DNA of 64,000 bases from Diplolepis rosae (lineage: Eukaryota; Arthropoda; Insecta; Hymenoptera; Diplolepididae), in NCBI GenBank assembly GCA_030998225.1, contig JAPYXD010000701.1, positions 15,670,501-15,734,500 of the forward strand, in the 5' to 3' direction. The notes under the pieces were generated by a model, which was not told the DNA's origin, searched no databases, and was given only the letters and a program-made list of their open reading frames with translations. Positions 10,607 to 21,959 of this stretch are shown here, piece by piece. The position numbers and the translations under genes are program-made. Numbering within the stretch: the stretch's first letter is position 1; each line of letters opens with the position of its first letter.

Positions 10607-10878
10607 CTCTCTAAATATGAATCAGTCAAAATCTACTGATTATCTGTGAAATTTGACCGATTCAAATAGCTAAAAAAAGGTTATTGTAAATCAGTCAAAT
10701 TCCACTGATTGATTCAGTGAATATTAACTGATTTAACAATGAGAATATTTTTTCCACTGTTTCAATCAGTGATAATTAACTGATTAAACAGTGAAATATA
10801 TTTTTTCACTGGTGAATCAGAGAAAAGGCAAATCACTGATTCACTCAGTGAAAATTTGACTGATTCAGATTTAGAGAG
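10607..10878. mobile_element. CTCTCTAAA-family miniature element
   Basis: A 272-bp copy with termini CTCTCTAAATATGAATCAGT and ACTGATTCAGATTTAGAGAG. The body is made of the same ACTGATT and AATCAGTGA modules as the other copies, including AAATAGCTAAAAAAAGGTTA, a landmark shared with 7162, 12361, 17463 and 49188. Confidence 0.87.
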
Positions 10879-10930
10879 TGGGTCAATCGGTTTGAATCGG
10901 ATCAAATAATTTTTATTCTAGAAGACCGTA

Positions 10931-11078
10931 CTCTCTAAACCTGAATCAGTGAACGGCTACTGATTCGCAGTGACTATTCACTTATGGCAGCAGCTATAAG
11001 TCTTTCACTGAGAATCAGTGAAATTCGACTGATGAATCAGTGAAATAGATTGAACTCGCTTATTGAATCAGTGAAATC
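10931..11078 (+). mobile_element. CTCTCTAAA-family element, right end missing
   Basis: Starts CTCTCTAAACCTGAATCAG and carries several AATCAGTGAA modules, but stops near 11078 without the TTTAGAG terminus. It starts only 52 bp after the previous copy and has more G+C between modules than its relatives, so it is a diverged or truncated copy. Confidence 0.65.
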
Positions 11079-12360
11079 TCCAGGTGGGAATAATAAAACC
11101 AACAATATATTTTAAGGATCGATGAAATCGTTTATTTTAGGTTAAACAACACTAAAAAGAAATTACGTAATTATTATTATTTTTAAAGGTCGATAAATTA
11201 GTATCGTGTGGATGAAACTTTTGAATTAGCGAATTCAAAAGTTATGTTTACGTGACGCGTTCATTGATTCCTCAGTGAAATTAAAGAAATCAAATTATTA
11301 TTTAGTCAAATGAACTTAGTTTTCAATACATGAAAGTTATTGGTTTCAAAAAGTAGTCTCACGTACAACGTTTTAGAGTCGCGGGAATCGAATCTATAAT
11401 TTTAAACTAAATTTAGAAGTATATGGCAAAATTATGATTAATAGTGAAAAATTACTCAAAATGTATTTTCAATCTAATCTCCATACATTACAAAAAAAAT
11501 GTAGTGTTATTTCGCCAACTGATATTTTTAATATTTGTGAAAAATCCAAAAGCTTTTTATTTGATGCATTTTATTCACAGCAATTTGCTGTTTTATTTGA
11601 ATTTGTACAGTTTTTAACGAGATATCATGGTTTTTTTCTCAAGAGTCCTATTTAATTTTGTTTGTTTACATTATTTATTTATATACAGTTGAAATTCATT
11701 ACATTATTTCCGGATAAAAGTGGATAAATATATTGTCAGATTGCTCGGATAAAACAGGAAAGAACAAAGATTAATTAATTTAGGTCGCATTTATCCTAGG
11801 CCTCATTTGTTTTTTCACTTGGCTTTTTCATTTATTTCTGCAGTCACTAAATTTTGAAATGAGACAAAACTAAGAGTAGAATTTCTAAATTTTGCCATCC
11901 AATGATGCTTCAGGCTATTTTTCAAAATTTTTACACATACAATCTTTTCATGAAACACCAGGAAAGTACATTATCGTCCACAATTGTTCTACAATCAAAT
12001 ATAAAAACCTCTAATGGGAACTATAGATATCCAAAGCAAATATTAATATAATTACTCTACAAAATCGCATTTATCAGCTTTTTTCGCTAAAAAGATTCTA
12101 ATTGAGGAGTAATAAAACACAGCTGAATAAATTCACTTTTGGGGAAAGCAGTTTCTGTATCTACGTAATGACCTACATTGTTTTTAAATCCCATTTTTAA
12201 AAAACCAAATTTTTTATTTTAGAATCAAAAATTTCATAGATTTTTAAAGTTTAGTTTCAAAAATTGAAATACCTTAAAACGTTTAAAATATATGCTTATT
12301 TTTAATGCAAATAAAAATGTATGAACTATGTATCTTTGTGCCTTCAAAAATATGTGGAGA
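11079..12360. other. no feature seen
   Basis: Mostly AT-rich, single copy as far as can be seen here. A 73-codon frame at 11434-11655 (plus) is Phe/Leu-rich without a recognisable domain and is not called. Confidence 0.45.
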
Positions 12361-12581
12361 AATCTCTAAATCTGTATCAGTCAAATTTTCACTGATTGAA
12401 TCAGTGATTTGCCTTTTCACTGATTCATCAGTGAAAAAATATTTTTCACTGTCAAATCAGTCAATTTTCACTGAAATAATCAGTGAAATTTGACTTATTT
12501 ACAGTTACCTCTTTTTAGCTATTTGAATCAGTCAAATTTTACTGATAATCAGTAGATTTTGACTGATTCAAATTTAGAGAA
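12361..12581. mobile_element. CTCTCTAAA-family miniature element
   Basis: About 221 bp; the left end has decayed (AATCTCTAAATCTGTATCAG) while the right end keeps GACTGATTCAAATTTAGAGA. It contains the landmark CTCTTTTTAGCTATTTGAAT seen in the fuller copies. Confidence 0.8.
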
Positions 12582-13552
12582 TACGTGTTATTCAAATTTT
12601 AAATATAAAAATCTATTTCGTTTCCGTTAATTACTCCAATATATAATAAAATTGACGAACAATTTTTATATAAAATAAAATAATAGCCCAAATTTATTAA
12701 TTTTTCAAATTCCAAATAGGCTTATAAATGTTTATTGAGCTTTGAGCTGAAAAATTTCGTTAGATATTGAAAAATGGACAGAAATCGACTTATGCACTTT
12801 TATTCGCTTGTTTCGCAATTCGGATAGTTTAATTCAACTTTTCAAACGACAGAGTATAGAGTTTATATCTTTTCTGAGTTCCCTGTGTAAATTTTTTCTA
12901 TCGAAGCTCGTATACTAGTATTTTATGAGTTATCTGACTGCATGTGATTTCTGGAAATATTTTTGAATATGTTATCTCTATAAAAATCGCTTCCATTTTA
13001 TAACTGATAAACGAAAGACTCTTTAAATCAGATAAAATATTATTCCATGTAAAAATTAGTTTTTATAAAATAGAAATTTCTCTCATGATAACTTCTGCAG
13101 TAACAAAGCATATTTGAGGAAAAACGTTTTTGCAATAGAAAATATTTAATTATTTAGAAAAAATGATTATAGATAATAAAATTATAATATTTTATTATTT
13201 AATATTTATTAAATTATTATTAATTATATATAAATATTAATATTTATTTTTCAAATAATTAAAATATTTCGGCGCTGACTTTTCTACACTTTAAGGCCGT
13301 GCAAATATATCTTTGAAACGGTGGGAGATAGGAATTTATTGCAAATGTTTATATGAAAACAAATACTCCTTATTCGTTAACCAAACACATTATTAGCAGT
13401 TCATGAATATTTAAAAGAAAACAAAAGTTATCATTAGAAGTTGAAGATTTGTCAATAGTCTCTCGACATTTATTAGGTACTCTATTTTATATTCAGTGAA
13501 TAATTATATGTTATAATTATTATAGGTCTCTTAGATTTCCACAATTTACGTT
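12582..13552. other. no gene; AT palindromic patch
   Basis: Single-copy AT-rich sequence. Between about 13135 and 13265 nearly pure A/T with ATTATTAATTATATA words can self-pair, which is expected by composition. Confidence 0.45.
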
Positions 13553-13990
13553 TTTCTAAAAATCAAAAATTTGATTTTCACGCCAAAATATACGTGATAC
13601 GGAAAAAATGTCGGAAAACAAAATTGTTTATTTCAAAGAGATATACAAATTTTCTGAAGACCATTTTTTCACTTGAGGTATATCTTTTTAGTCTGCCGTA
13701 CATCGAAAGTTAGCCTTGTCGGTGTCGTTTTGCATGCGGAAAGTTGATGTTGCCGCACTTGTGCGGTAAAATTTTGAATGTGCGCAAAATAAACTTTCTG
13801 CACGCAAAACGACACCGACTCGGCTAACTTTTGGTATACAGCGAATAAAAATTACCGTTGCCTTTCCGCACTTAATATGAAATATACTATTGTTTAATCA
13901 TGAAAAATGTTTCTATAAAAATCCAAAATTCAATTTTCCCGCCAAAATATACGAGATATGGAAAAGGTATGTAAAGGATATAGAACACCG
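13553..13990. repeat. ~165-bp repeat unit interrupted by a small element
   Basis: 13553-13690 and 13886-13990 match consecutive parts of the tandem units at 27935-28440: GCCAAAATATACG-GATA, CGGAAAAAATGTC, AACAAAATTGTT, and TCATGAAAAATGTTTCTATA. Between them lies an unrelated inverted-repeat element and short flanks, so one old unit was split by insertion. Confidence 0.6.
13692..13844. mobile_element. small inverted-repeat element, about 150 bp
   Basis: Left arm AAAGTTAGCC-GTCGGTGTCGTTTTGCATGC and right arm GCACGCAAAACGACACCGAC-CGGCTAACTTTTGGTATACA are inverted copies with few differences (about 45 bp each). The centre contains TGCCGCACTTGTGCGGTA, itself palindromic. It is GC-richer than its surroundings and non-coding. 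Confidence 0.75.
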
Positions 13991-14071
13991 AACGCGAACC
14001 GGACAGATTTTTTTGTGGCAAAGAAAACCCGGAAATCAGGGTCCCCCAAAAATTCCGAGCTCAGGGGCAAT

Positions 14072-14086
14072 CCCCCCCCCCCCCCC
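14072..14086 (+). repeat. C15 homopolymer
   Basis: A run of fifteen C in an otherwise AT-rich region. It produces an apparent poly-proline in a frame starting at 13890, which is not evidence for a gene. Such runs are prone to length error in sequencing. Confidence 0.9.
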
Positions 14087-14090
14087 GGAC

Positions 14091-14862
14091 CCAAACGTGT
14101 ATGAGTTTGAATCCATGTATGTATGAATCCATGGCCTTGATAGAATTAAGAGCATTTATTGACGTGAATGGAAAAAAGTTGTAACACGCTGAGGTGTTTA
14201 TTTATTAACTCAGTCTGCCTGCACGCCCGAAGATCAAGTTGTAAGCTGATAAATGTACGTATGCGTAATTGGTTGTTGTAAATCGATGCGCCTGTATCAG
14301 ATATACATTGAATTAACCGTCACGTGCAGTAAATAGCTTCGGCGGTCCCATAAATTTCTCAAATTAACGCTGTACAGATAATGTTCTCGTAATGTACGAA
14401 CAAACCCCTTTCTAAAATTACGATTCAGTTCTGGAAAGACTAATTCAATAATGAAAACGTCAATAGTCTAAAGTTGTTTGATTCTGCTTTCAATTGAGTA
14501 TTGGTCTTTGCTGATAATTTATAATCCTATAAAGATCCAAATGCATCTGAGATTTTCTCATAATTTCACTAAAAGTTAGGAAAAGTTGCATACAAACATT
14601 AGAGGAAAAATATTTAGTGCAAATACATACAAATGGAAATACTTTGATAATTTTAATTTTCACATATGATATGGGTAAAATTTATTCATAGAATAGAAAA
14701 CATTTTCCAATGATTTTACATTTATGGTAATTTATTCATAGGTTTAGAATATGAAATATATTTTAATAGAGATAAATGAATATTTTGTAATTAGGGTTTA
14801 TCTTTTAAAGTGACATGTTTGATAACATGTCTGCTATTATATTGACCCATAATTCATAGAAT
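14091..14862. other. no feature seen
   Basis: Single-copy sequence, moderately AT-rich; 14160-14360 is somewhat more balanced. No coding frame or repeat recognised. Confidence 0.45.
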
Positions 14863-15650
14863 TTTTGTTCATTTCTCGTTATTTTGGCATAGGGTCAGAT
14901 TCTTTTTATTTCCTTCGAATAAAATTTTCACTATTACATATAAAAATACTCAAAAAGAAAGCAAGGCAAACGTTTCGGCCACATATGGGGGCCCTCTTCA
15001 GTGCCATAAATTCAAAGATTAATTCAAAATTTCTGTAAAACATTAGAATATAGGAGATAATGAAATTAAGGATTATCATATAATTCAAAAACTTATCTCA
15101 AAGCTTGCAATTCAAAATGAAGTAGTCCAGTATGCAGCATCACGATTCGAAAAAATATTTAGAGTTCACTGTGAATAAAAGACCGGATAACAAATAAACA
15201 AATATCCGGTTTTGTTCGCGTTCTGCCATTGATAAGCAATTGGCATCCTTGTTTAATAAGAAAATTTTTTAAATTTGCGGTCGGTTCGTGTGGAATATTT
15301 TTTATGTTTCCCGGTTTATTTGTTATCCGGTCTTTTATTCACAGTGAACTCTAATTTTTTTTTCGAATCGTGATGCTGCATACTGGACTACTTCATTTTG
15401 AATTGCAAGCTTTGAGATAACTTTTTGAATTCTATCATAATCCTTAATTTCATTATCTCCTATATTCTAATGTTTTACAGAAATTTTGAATTAATCTTTG
15501 AATTTATGGCACTAAAGAGGGCCCCCATATGTGGCCGAAACGTTTGCCTTGCTTTCTTTTTGAGTATTTTTATATGCAATAGTGAAAATGTTATTCGAAG
15601 GAAATAAAAAGAATCTGACCCTATGCCAAAATAACGAGAAATGAACAAAA
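14863..15650. mobile_element. 788-bp foldback palindrome, 338-bp arms
   Basis: The left arm (14863-15200) and right arm (15313-15650) are near-perfect inverted copies around a 112-bp centre. The outermost bases are TTTTGTTCATTTCTCGTTAT at left and the reverse complement at right. Because of this, the same 60-codon frame appears once on each strand (14906-15088 minus and 15425-15607 plus); it is a by-product, not a duplicated gene. Each arm carries CTGAAGAGGGCCCCCATATG followed by TGGCCGAAACG (transcript sense: minus strand in the left arm, plus strand in the right, where the first word has mutated to CTAAAGA). A transcript through the whole element would fold into a long hairpin. Confidence 0.9.
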
Positions 15651-15740
15651 AATTTTATCTTTTAACTTCTCCGCGTTGAGGTAGTTCTGTGACGAAAAAT
15701 TAGGCCTCGGGCAAAAATACATAATTTTGCTTTCAAGAAA

Positions 15741-16273
15741 AGCAATATTGTTATTGAAGGGATTATTCAAAATAGAAAAGATTATTTTCCATAAAAAAAT
15801 TTGAATCATAAAAAAATAGTGTATTTAACAAATTTTATTTTCAAGTGATTTATTTTTCATATCGCTTCTCACCAAATTTTTAAAAATGTTAAAATTCTGA
15901 TAAAGTTTTTTTTTAGGGAAAAAATACACTACAACTTGACCCTTTCCTATTTTTGAAAATGAATTCTTTAATGGATGAAACTATTGAAAAACAATTTTTC
16001 AAAACAAAATTTTTATAAACAAATTGCTAAATTTGATAATAATTTATTCTTTTTCAGAAATTAAAAACGGTCAAGCTGTAGAGAATCTTCTCCCTGAAAA
16101 AATGATCCATGATTTATCAAAATCGCAACATTTTTAAAAATTTGGTAAGAAGCGACATGAAAAATAAATCACTTGAAAAAAAAATTGTTAAATACATTAT
16201 TTTTCTATGTTTCAAATTTTTTAATGAAAAATAATCTTTTCTCTTTTGAATAATCCCGACAATAACAATATTG
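15741..16273. mobile_element. 533-bp inverted-repeat element
   Basis: Arms of about 230 bp are inverted copies: AATATTGTTATTGAAGGGAT at left against ATCCCGACAATAACAATATT at right, continuing through AGAAAAGATTATTTT, AACAAATTTTATTTTCAAGTG and ATATCGCTTCTCACCAAATT. The centre (about 15960-16060) is unrelated. Only 90 bp from the preceding palindrome. Non-coding. Confidence 0.8.
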
Positions 16274-16379
16274 ATAATTCTAAAAAATATTAGGAATCTA
16301 GGGAAAATTAAGGATTAATGGTAATTATTCCTAGCGGACTGGAAATTTTTTGCAGTCAAATTACTAAAGATTCGAAGAA

Positions 16380-16520
16380 TGATATGAAACGTTAGTATAG
16401 GTTATGGTAAAGTTTGATATAATCTATAGTAAATTGTGATATAGGTCATCTAAAATTCAGTATTTCGGTGTTAAAAATTCTCATTATGACACGTTTTTCC
16501 CTAAATTGAAATATAGTTTA
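16380..16520. repeat. diverged relative of the 39.1-kb palindrome
   Basis: Shares TGATATGAAACGTTAGTAT, repeated GGTTATGGTAAAGTTTGATAT-like phrases, ATTCTCATTATGACACGTTT, and TTTCCCTAAATTGAAATATAG with one half of 39114-39392, in the same order. One end only, so a decayed copy. Confidence 0.5.
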
Positions 16521-17462
16521 GCAAAAATTGTAAATTCGGGTTTTTCCGTTTAACTTTTCGTGGCTGAACTACCTTTAGAGAAATAAAAAAAGGGAATTGA
16601 GAATAATCATCTTTAGCAGTCAGTAGCTTGTGATTTCGTTTTTCGTATCATTAAGAGAGACTATTAGCATTTGATAAAGTAGCGTCTTTGTCTGTTAACT
16701 TAAAAATTTTCAATTCTACAACTTATTTTAGATTTGTTTTCATTCTGCAGATTTCTATCTTGCTTCGAGCATCAGGAAATCTGAGGTTAGAAGTTTATTT
16801 CAATTCCCTGTGGATCAAAAGTCTTGCTTGATTTTATCTGTTACTTATTTTTCAGATCTATATTCCTTTCACTTTTTCCAAATCTGGCCTCTTATTAATA
16901 AAATAATAGATTCATGACATCCAAAAAATTTTATTCATTAGTAAAAATGCAATATTTTATTGGCAGAAAGAATAATAATGAGAAATATCTTTCAGAAAAA
17001 ACTTCATGAATGGAACAAAATAGTAAACAGATATGAAACATAATTGAGTTACTTTTTGTTGTAATAAAATTCGTTGTGTACAAAATCTCTTTATTTTAAT
17101 GAAAAAGATAATTTTAGATTCGTTACTTGGATAAATATTCAGCAGCTAGAATCTGCACGTCATTAAAAAGCAGAAGAAAATTATCATGAAATCTAATTTC
17201 TGGATTCAAAAAATGAGAAAATAGCCAAAAAATATGGATATTTATGTGTGTATGATATTCCAGAAAACTAAATAAGACAATTCTAATAAGCAGCTATCTC
17301 CAACTTTGTGTTTTTAGAATAATTTTTGAATCAAGCATCCTCAAAAACATTTTGAAACTGAGTTTCATAAAAATCGGTAATTTTTTTGAAATTTAGTCGC
17401 CATATTGGATCTACCATTTAGAATTTATAAATTTTGACATCTAAATTGAATACAGTAACTTG
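16521..17462. other. no feature seen
   Basis: AT-rich sequence; contains a CGCCATATTGGATC word at about 17399-17412 (see 41563-42699). No coding region with support. Confidence 0.45.
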
Positions 17463-17663
17463 CTCTCTAAATTTGAATCAGTCAAAATCTACTGATTATC
17501 GGTGAAATTGGACTGATTCAAATAGCTAAAAATAGGTTACTGTAAATCAGTCAAATTTCACTGATTATTTCAGTGAAAATTGACTGATTTGACAGTGAAA
17601 AATATTTTTTTCACTGATGAATCACTGAAAAATAACTGATTTAACAGTGAACAATATTTTTGC
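17463..17663 (+). mobile_element. CTCTCTAAA-family element, right end missing
   Basis: Starts CTCTCTAAATTTGAATCAGT and follows the family's module order, then breaks off after AACAGTGAACAATATTTTTG without the TTTAGAG terminus. Confidence 0.8.
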
Positions 17664-17769
17664 AGAGTTCGATGGAAATTTAATTAATATTTCTCATAGT
17701 AAAATGGGTTGAAATGATTTTTCAAAAAGCGTATTCTAATAGCATGAAGAGAATTTCCATTGGTTTTTG

Positions 17770-18381
17770 AGGATGTACGCTAGGTAAAGTCAATCTCAAA
17801 ATTCGCCAATCTTTATAATGATTTATAAAATCTACAAAAATAGATCCATTATTAATTTCTACGGATTTTCAAGGTGGCTTAAAAGTCTACTTTAAAAAAA
17901 TAGTTGAGGTTAAAATTATTTACTTAACAAAAGATATTTAGATTTCAATTTTTTGCTATCTCATCGCAAAAAATTACAATTCTTATTTAATTCTAATGAT
18001 CAAGGGCTCATTCTACTCTTTAAAGGATTTGCAATTTTATTCGGGTAAGTTTTATTAGAAAAATTAAATTTAGAAATTATACAATGATAGTTTAAATTTT
18101 AATAAAACTCATTCGAATATAATTGCTGGAAATCCTTTAAAGGATAAAATGAGCCCTTGATCATTAGAATTAAATAAAAATTGTGAAGAGAAAACAAAAA
18201 ATTGAAATCTAAATAACTTTTGTTAAGTAAATAATTTTAACCTCAACTATTTCTTTAAAGTAGACTTTTAAGCCTCCTTGAAAATTCGTAGGAATTAATA
18301 ATGGATATATTTTGGTCGATTTTATAATTTATTATAAAGATTGGCGAATTTTGAGATTAACTCTACCTGGTGTACATCCTT
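17770..18381. mobile_element. 612-bp inverted-repeat element
   Basis: Arms of about 290 bp: GAGGATGTACGCTAGGTAAAG at left and CTCTACCTGGTGTACATCCT at right, with strong inverted identity through CAATCTCAAAATTCGCC, AATAGTTGAGGTTAAAATTA, TGATCAAGGGCTCATT and CTTTAAAGGATTTGCA. Spacer near 18060-18090. Non-coding; the whole would form a long hairpin when transcribed. Confidence 0.85.
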
Positions 18382-19493
18382 AAACTCTAGTGATTTTTTT
18401 CCCATTAGTTAACAATGATTTTACGTTAATTTTCGTTTTAATTTTTTCAAAATAAGTTTGAAATGTCTTTTCATTCATTAATGATGTTCTGATATTTTGT
18501 TTCAAAATTCCTATTACACCTAATTGTGACTAAAGTCTTATAATTAACTCCAAATTAGTGAACAAAGGATACAAAAAGGGAACATGTCTCTATTTTGAGC
18601 TCTATTCAACGTCAAGAATTTTAACAAGAAACATTTTGTTCCTCACTAAATAATACAGTAGAAACTTCCTTAATTAGTATCGTTAAGTGGAAATTCAAAC
18701 CAAAGGAATTCCAAATGTTGTTCTGTGTCTGACCAAAATTACTTTTCTCTACTGCGATGTACAATTATTTCCTATTTCCTCATTCTGTACTCTTCGTTGT
18801 ATCGGAGCCAAAAGTTTCTGCATATCTATCACCTTTAATGGTTAAAGACAGTGTCATGAATATCTTTAAATCCTTTCACGAGGACCAACTAATGGTATTT
18901 GGCATTCTCCCCTAAATTCCAGAAGATTATATTTAAATTATGAGACCCTCAATTTCACTCGACAATATCCAGGGGTGAAAAAATGAGCCTCAGGATTCTG
19001 AAGATTTCGGAAAATATTTTAAAACTCGAAACAATTGTCAATGAGTCTTAAAGTACAATATTGGCCATATTTTTTCCTTCATTTAACCTACTTTTAAACC
19101 TTATTACTTCATGTGAATGCCACATTGCAGTCCATCGATCCAAACGTTCGTACCGCTTATTTCGAGGACCATTTGGTCTTAAATTCTTTTTAATTGTCTG
19201 CACTATTTCTTGCGATTTAGAATATGTAAGTGTTGAAGTTTAACGTAAACGATTTATTCGAGGAAATTTTTAATTAAATATATTACAGGTCGTTGTGAAA
19301 AATTTTAGTTCCAGCAATTTTACAAATTTCCACCATTTATTATATATCTTTTAGTGATATTAGGATTAAATAGAAACACCGAAGCAGTAGTAATAGTTTC
19401 TAGTAAAGTTTTAAAATTCTAGTAACTTTTATTCAAAAATATAAAATCAAAATACGACCGAAATGTCTGCACGCTAATCAGTTTCTAATCACA
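18382..19493. other. no feature seen
   Basis: Single-copy sequence of average composition. A 60-codon frame at 19061-19243 (plus) has no recognisable domain. Confidence 0.45.
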
Positions 19494-19728
19494 AATTGAA
19501 AGTTGGGATGAAGTTTGTGACGAATTCTTTTTTGTCGTATGACCTTCAAAACAATTAAAAATATGCAGAATAGTGATTTTTCGACAAAAAACATTTTTAT
19601 TGCAAAAGAAAAAATGCTTGTTTTGTCGGAAAACACTATTCTGCATATTTTTAATTGTTTTGAAGATCATACGACAAAAAATAAATAAATTCGTGACACG
19701 AACGTCACAAACTTCACCCCAATAAATT
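19494..19728. mobile_element. small palindromic element, about 235 bp
   Basis: Left arm AAGTTGGGATGAAGTTTGTG, TTTTTTGTCGTATGACCTTC, AAAACAATTAAAAATATGCAG and AATAGTG are repeated in reverse complement at right (CACTATTCTGCATATTTTTAA ... CACAAACTTCACCCC). The right arm has a short extra GTGACACGAACGTCAC palindrome. The 91-codon minus-strand frame here is a by-product. Confidence 0.8.
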
Positions 19729-20379
19729 GAAATTAAAATGTAATAATTGGACAATTTCATAAATAATTAATTTCCATATAAATTATTTGCTTGGACTTGA
19801 GAAACTCAAAATAATAGATATTATAATACTATAATAGAGTTGTAGCCAATTTTAAAGTATTTTGGGTTAAAATTCGAAAAAAATGTTTATTATGTTGATT
19901 ATTATATTTTTGTGAATTGTATATTTTATGATTTAGAAAAGTGTTCGATTGGTAAGCCATTTATAAATAATGTTTCTAACATTAAAAAGTAATTGAAAAT
20001 ATGAAAACATAGTTAAACAAAGTACACAAAAATAATTTTTATAGTATTTTTGAAAAATGTTATCTCCACTCTACATATTTTAAAAATTATTTCGAAATTT
20101 GTTTTTTTTCTCCTTTCAATTTATTAGGATTTATCAAAATTTATTCAATATCTTGAATTGGTAACCAGGTTTTATTTTGGATTTTAAATAATCTAACAAA
20201 AATACTTCAGCTGGTTATGATATGTATGTATATATTTTTTTAACCGATGCTTTAAATTTAACGAGGTTTTGATAATGCGCTTCACACAGTTTGCACATTT
20301 TTCATCAGATCCTTTATTTATTTTCTAATATATATCAGTTCTATTTTTTACCATCAAAAAATTGAGTGCGATACTAAAA
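19729..20379. other. no feature seen
   Basis: AT-rich, no coding region or repeat recognised. Confidence 0.45.
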
Positions 20380-20570
20380 AAAGAGTCCAGTTAAAACAGC
20401 CGGAATTCCTGTTAGGCCATATTTAACATTATTTTCTGGTTAAAATAACTAGAAATTAAGAAAATTTTTACCAGATTTTTTAGGAATTACTAGAAAATCT
20501 GTTTGAAATAACTAGAAAATAATGTTAAATATGGGCTAACTGGAAATTCGGTCGTTTGAACTGGACTTTT
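20380..20570. mobile_element. AGTCCAGTTAAAAC-family miniature element
   Basis: Inverted ends AGAGTCCAGTTAAAACAGCC and GTCGTTTGAACTGGACTTTT, followed inward by GGCCATATTTAACATTATTT and its inverted copy. The centre keeps AGAAAATCTGTTTGAAATAAC. A second, fuller copy is at 20963-21196. Confidence 0.82.
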
Positions 20571-20962
20571 ATTGTGTGTGAAGATAAAAAAAGGTTTTAT
20601 GAATTTCTAAAAATAATTGAAAAGGAATATTTTTTTAGTTGACATAAATACAGACTCCAAGTGAAGAATTGATGTGCCTAAGGCTGTTTTAAGATTGCGC
20701 CTGCTTCAACTTTTACGAATATAATTGCCGACAGTTTACGTCCCCGCGGGCGTAGAAATGAAGATCTTGCTCGAATTTTAATGTTCCTTCATTAAGATGC
20801 AGTGCGGACAGATTTAGCATCCAATACTACTTTAATAATAATAAATTACTGAAAATAAACTAAATACCTCTAATACACTTCGAAGATCTTTAAGAACAAC
20901 TGTGCAGAATAAAAAGATTTTTCCGCAATTGGCTTGTCTTAATTTCAGATCAAAAAGCAATA
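20571..20962. other. no feature seen
   Basis: Between two copies of the same miniature family. Contains a short GC-richer piece (20730-20780) without a recognisable motif. Confidence 0.4.
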
Positions 20963-21196
20963 TACACACAAAAAAAGTTCAGTTAAAACAACCTGAATTC
21001 CGGTTAGGCCATATTTAACATTATTTTCTAGTTATTTCAACCAAAATTCTGTTTATTTCGAACAGATTTTCTAGTAATTCCTAAAAAAATCTGGTCAAAA
21101 TAACCTTAATTTCTAGTTATTTTAACCAGAAAATAATGTTAAATATGGCCTAACTGGAATTCCGGTTGTTTTAACTGAAATTTTTTTTGAGTGTAG
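20963..21196. mobile_element. AGTTCAGTTAAAAC-family miniature element, TACAC ends
   Basis: About 234 bp with TACAC/GTGTA termini, AAAAGTTCAGTTAAAACAACC at left and GGTTGTTTTAACTGAAATTTT at right, both followed inward by CCGGTTAGGCCATATTTAAC. It matches 20380-20570 along its length. A further end is at 24498-24540 and a related terminus closes the 57680-59712 element. Confidence 0.83.
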
Positions 21197-21959
21197 ATAC
21201 AAAATACGTAAAATTGACTGTTTAGGTCCAAACTTAGAGTTTCATATAAGAGTTTTAATTTAAACTTGAATACGAAAAACTGAAATTATTGATCTTGAGT
21301 TTATTAGAACCAATCGTAGTAAATTTATTTTCAAAAAACTTTAGCCTGAGAAATGTTTCTTTTGCCGAAAGAATTCATAGCATCAGTGATGTTCATTAAC
21401 AAAGCCTTTCTTTACAAGATTCTCTTGTTAATAAGATAAGCCTCTAAAATGTATTTTTAGTATTTATAGATTGAAAACATCTCTTATATCCAAAAAGTGC
21501 AGAATGCACTAAGAAAACTACTAATAAAAGAAAAATTTCATGTAGCAAAAACTTTTAACCTATTATTTTTTCATGGTAAATCTTATTTATATGTCCCGGA
21601 TAATTTAATTTGAAAAAAATCAAGGAGTAATAATTTCTTTTCATCAAAGACCATTGGTTAAGTATATTTCCAATAGTTGAGAGTTGTAAGACTTTGATTA
21701 CTTAATCCGATTGCTAATAAAAAATGTATTGCCTTCTATCCCCGAAATCTCATCGCAAAGATCCTCAATCGTAAACAAAAGTTTGCCAGGGATGAAACGC
21801 GAACGCGAAAGCCACAGCTTGGTCAAGCAATAAGAGCAATTAATTGAATGCAGAGCGTGACAATGCTTGCGGTTACTCTCATTATCTCTAATGTCAAACC
21901 AATTTCGTGCTGCTGAATAGCTATTATATACTTTACTCACAAGCTTTGCGATAAGAATC
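21197..21959. other. no feature seen
   Basis: AT-rich, single copy. The 80-codon minus-strand frame at 21698-21940 lacks recognisable motifs. Confidence 0.45.

Noticed and set aside
13890..14126. 78-codon frame with a poly-proline stretch
   Set aside because: Poly-proline comes from a C15 run and the first part is a dispersed repeat unit.
14906..15607. Identical 60-codon frames on both strands, looking like a duplicated gene pair
   Set aside because: They are the two arms of one 788-bp palindrome; there is no domain and no codon-level signal beyond the inverted repeat.
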